Of a DNA stretch of 44,514 nucleotides, positions 42,909-44,514 are shown piece by piece. The DNA comes from DATFES01 sp035457725 (lineage in GTDB: Bacteria; Pseudomonadota; Alphaproteobacteria; CACIAM-22H2). The position numbers and the translations under genes are program-made. Within the stretch, counting starts at the first letter, position 1. Every line of letters starts with the position of its first letter. The DNA lies in assembly GCA_035457725.1 (NCBI GenBank), contig DATIBC010000070.1, forward strand, positions 1 to 44,514. Direction: 5' to 3'. Under the pieces are notes generated by a model that was not told where the DNA came from, searched no databases, and worked only from the letters and a program-made list of their open reading frames with translations.

Positions 42909-44309
42909 TTGCGTTACGTTTCGACCCGGGGAGACGCCCCGGCTCTCAGCTTCGATGAGGCGTTGCTGGCCGGCTTGGCGCGCGACGGCGGGCTCTATGT
43001 GCCGGAGGTATGGCCGCGGCTTTCTGTAAGAGAAATCAAGGCGTTGGGGGGACGTGGTTACGCCGAAACGGCGCTTGCCGTCATACGGCCGTTTGTCGGC
43101 GGGGCGATCGACGACCGGACGCTGGAGCGGCTGATCGCCGACGCCTATCGCGGGTTCGACCACCCCGCCGTGGCGCCGCTCAAGCAGCTCGGGGCCAACG
43201 ACTGGCTGCTCGAGCTCTTCCATGGACCGACGCTGGCTTTCAAGGATTACGCGCTGCAGCTGGTCGGGCCGCTGTTCGAGCATGTGCTCAAGACGCGCGG
43301 GCGGCGGGTCACGGTCGTCGGGGCGACCTCGGGCGACACTGGCTCGGCGGCGATCGAGGCCTGCCGGGACCGAGACTCGATCGAGATCTTCATCCTCCAT
43401 CCCAAGGGGCGCGTGTCCGAGGTGCAACGCCGCCAGATGACGACGGTCGTGGCGGCGAACGTTCATAACCTCGCCATTGAAGGCAGCTTCGACGATTGCC
43501 AGGATCTAGTGAAGGCGATGTTCAACGACGCCGCGTTTCGCGATCGACATGCGCTGTCGGCGGTCAACTCGATCAACTGGGCGCGCATCGCCGCGCAGAT
43601 CGTCTATTACGTGACGGCGGCGTTGTCGCTGGGCGCGCCGCACCGGCGCATCGCCTTCGCCGTGCCGACCGGCAATTTCGGCAATGTCTACGCCGGCTGG
43701 GCTGCGGCGCAGATCGGCCTGCCGGTGGCGCATTGCGTCGTCGGCTCGAATCGCAACGACATTCTGACGCGCCTCATCGACAGCGGCACGATGAGGATCG
43801 ACGCGGTTTCGCCATCGCTCTCGCCGAGCATGGATATCCAGGTGTCGAGCAATTTCGAGCGCCTGTTGTTCGAACTCATGGGCCGCGACGGCGCCGGCGT
43901 CGCCAAGCAGATGGCGCGCTTCCGCCGCAAGGGCGGGCTGCGCCTGACGCCCGGGCGCCATCGTCGCTTGCGCAGGTTTTTCGACGGCGCGCGGGTCGAC
44001 GACGAGCGGACGCTGGCGACGATCCGTGGCATGTATGAGCGCACCGGCGAGCTCGTCGATCCGCATACCGCCGTGGGCCTGCATGCAGCCGAGACGTGTC
44101 GGCGCGACGCCACCATCCCGATGGTGTCGCTTGCCTGCGCCCATCCGGCGAAATTTCCCGATGCCGTCGAACGCGCCACCGGCGTCCGGCCGCGGCTTCC
44201 CCACCGGCTGGCCGATCTCATGGAACGGCCCGAGCGCTTCGTCTCGCTGCCGAACGACCTGCGGGCGGTCGAAGAATTCATCGCCGGACAGGCGCGGCTC
44301 GCCGCATGA
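42909..44309 (+). CDS. thrC: Threonine synthase
   Basis: ThrC converts O-phosphohomoserine to threonine using PLP. The 466-residue form starts at TTG 42909 (MRYVSTRGDAP), which fits family N-termini and has AAGGA upstream; longer frames extend into the deaminase and are shadows. PLP-binding Lys112 lies in HGPTLAFKDYALQ, and VVGATSGDTGSAA is the phosphate-binding loop. FAVPTGNFGNVYAGW follows. The stop overlaps the next start by ATGA. A hairpin lies between this gene and the deaminase upstream. Confidence 0.96.
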   Translation: MRYVSTRGDAPALSFDEALLAGLARDGGLYVPEVWPRLSVREIKALGGRGYAETALAVIRPFVGGAIDDRTLERLIADAYRGFDHPAVAPLKQLGANDWLLELFHGPTLAFKDYALQLVGPLFEHVLKTRGRRVTVVGATSGDTGSAAIEACRDRDSIEIFILHPKGRVSEVQRRQMTTVVAANVHNLAIEGSFDDCQDLVKAMFNDAAFRDRHALSAVNSINWARIAAQIVYYVTAALSLGAPHRRIAFAVPTGNFGNVYAGWAAAQIGLPVAHCVVGSNRNDILTRLIDSGTMRIDAVSPSLSPSMDIQVSSNFERLLFELMGRDGAGVAKQMARFRRKGGLRLTPGRHRRLRRFFDGARVDDERTLATIRGMYERTGELVDPHTAVGLHAAETCRRDATIPMVSLACAHPAKFPDAVERATGVRPRLPHRLADLMERPERFVSLPNDLRAVEEFIAGQARLAA

Positions 44310-44514
44310 TCACCGAGAACGCCGCCATGAACATCCGCATTACCACGCTGCCCAATGGACTCCGCGTCGCCACCGACGTCATGACCAGCGTCGAGACGAT
44401 TTCGCTTGGGCTGTGGGCGGGTGTGGGAACGCGCCACGAGATGGCGGATGCGAACGGCGTCGCCCACATGCTCGAGCATATGGCGTTCAAGGGAACGACC
44501 AGCCGGTCGGCGCG
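44306..44514 (+). CDS. M16-family zinc peptidase, partial (5' end only)
   Basis: The window ends inside this gene after 69 codons. The visible part reads ITTLPNGLRVATDVMTSVET, then LGLWAGVGTRHE and GVAHMLEHMAFKGT, which is the inverted zinc motif HxxEH (His54, Glu57, His58) of M16 peptidases resembling mitochondrial processing peptidase and PqqL. Its start overlaps the thrC stop by ATGA, and the same thrC-M16 pair is common in alphaproteobacteria. The second domain lies beyond the window. Confidence 0.9.
   Translation, partial: MITENAAMNIRITTLPNGLRVATDVMTSVETISLGLWAGVGTRHEMADANGVAHMLEHMAFKGTTSRSA

Overview
The window reads as chromosomal DNA of a GC-rich alphaproteobacterium. The evidence is the aa3-type cytochrome oxidase locus in alphaproteobacterial order (ctaC-ctaD-ctaB-small ORF-ctaG-ctaE-DUF983-surf1), a plant-type glutamate-cysteine ligase, UbiA/UbiD ubiquinone genes, a Kdo/lipid A block, and very high GC with long antisense shadow frames. 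I would not go below class level with confidence; Rhodospirillales or Hyphomicrobiales-like are both possible. Almost every gene is recognisable core or envelope metabolism. I see no tRNA, rRNA, CRISPR array, insertion sequence, integrase or phage gene.

Layout. (1) 1-5.9 kb: tadA, a repeat-rich exported Glu/Arg protein, an MBL-fold hydrolase and purD on the minus strand, then xseA and an exported M23 peptidase on the plus strand. (2) 5.9-15.0 kb, all minus strand: an envelope block that runs, in transcription order, metallophosphatase, GT4 glycosyltransferase, exported hypothetical, msbA-type exporter, DUF374 acyltransferase, waaA, lpxK, lpxL-type acyltransferase and a GT10 fucosyltransferase-like gene. 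Genes from the acyltransferase to lpxL overlap by 4-14 bases and look translationally coupled. (3) 15.0-22.6 kb: a diacylglycerol-kinase-like gene, an ICMT/DUF1295-type membrane protein, pmbA (tldE), ubiD, an EamA transporter, a ZntB/CorA channel and an unassigned 2OG-Fe(II)-oxygenase-like protein. (4) 22.6-33.9 kb: a small membrane protein, a YkgJ-like Cys-rich protein divergent from a multicopper oxidase, an ETFB-type methyltransferase coupled to ubiA, rsmE, gshA, a SAM methyltransferase, a divergent M20 hydrolase, uppP and tldD. (5) 34.3-44.5 kb, all plus strand: the cytochrome oxidase operon and its assembly factors, then an M32 carboxypeptidase, a guanine-deaminase-like gene, thrC and the start of an M16 peptidase.

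Themes. Lipid A/Kdo synthesis and export (lpxL, lpxK, waaA, msbA) is one block. Heme A oxidase assembly (ctaB, ctaG, surf1) sits with its subunits. Quinone synthesis is split between ubiA and ubiD. Both halves of the TldD/TldE protease are present about 14 kb apart.

The most unusual feature is at about 14.41-14.43 kb. A metallophosphatase lacking its C-terminal GHxH metal motif runs out of frame directly into a GT4 glycosyltransferase lacking its N-terminal domain. This looks like a deletion or assembly collapse spanning two adjacent genes. Other points of note are an AT-rich divergent promoter with a perfect 14-bp palindrome upstream of that phosphatase, an M20 peptidase with altered catalytic and lid motifs, a multicopper oxidase with a predicted axial leucine, degenerate repeats upstream of ctaC, a REP-like sequence encoding the putative N-terminus of the M32 enzyme, and a large hairpin before thrC. 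I did not find a convincing new multi-gene system.
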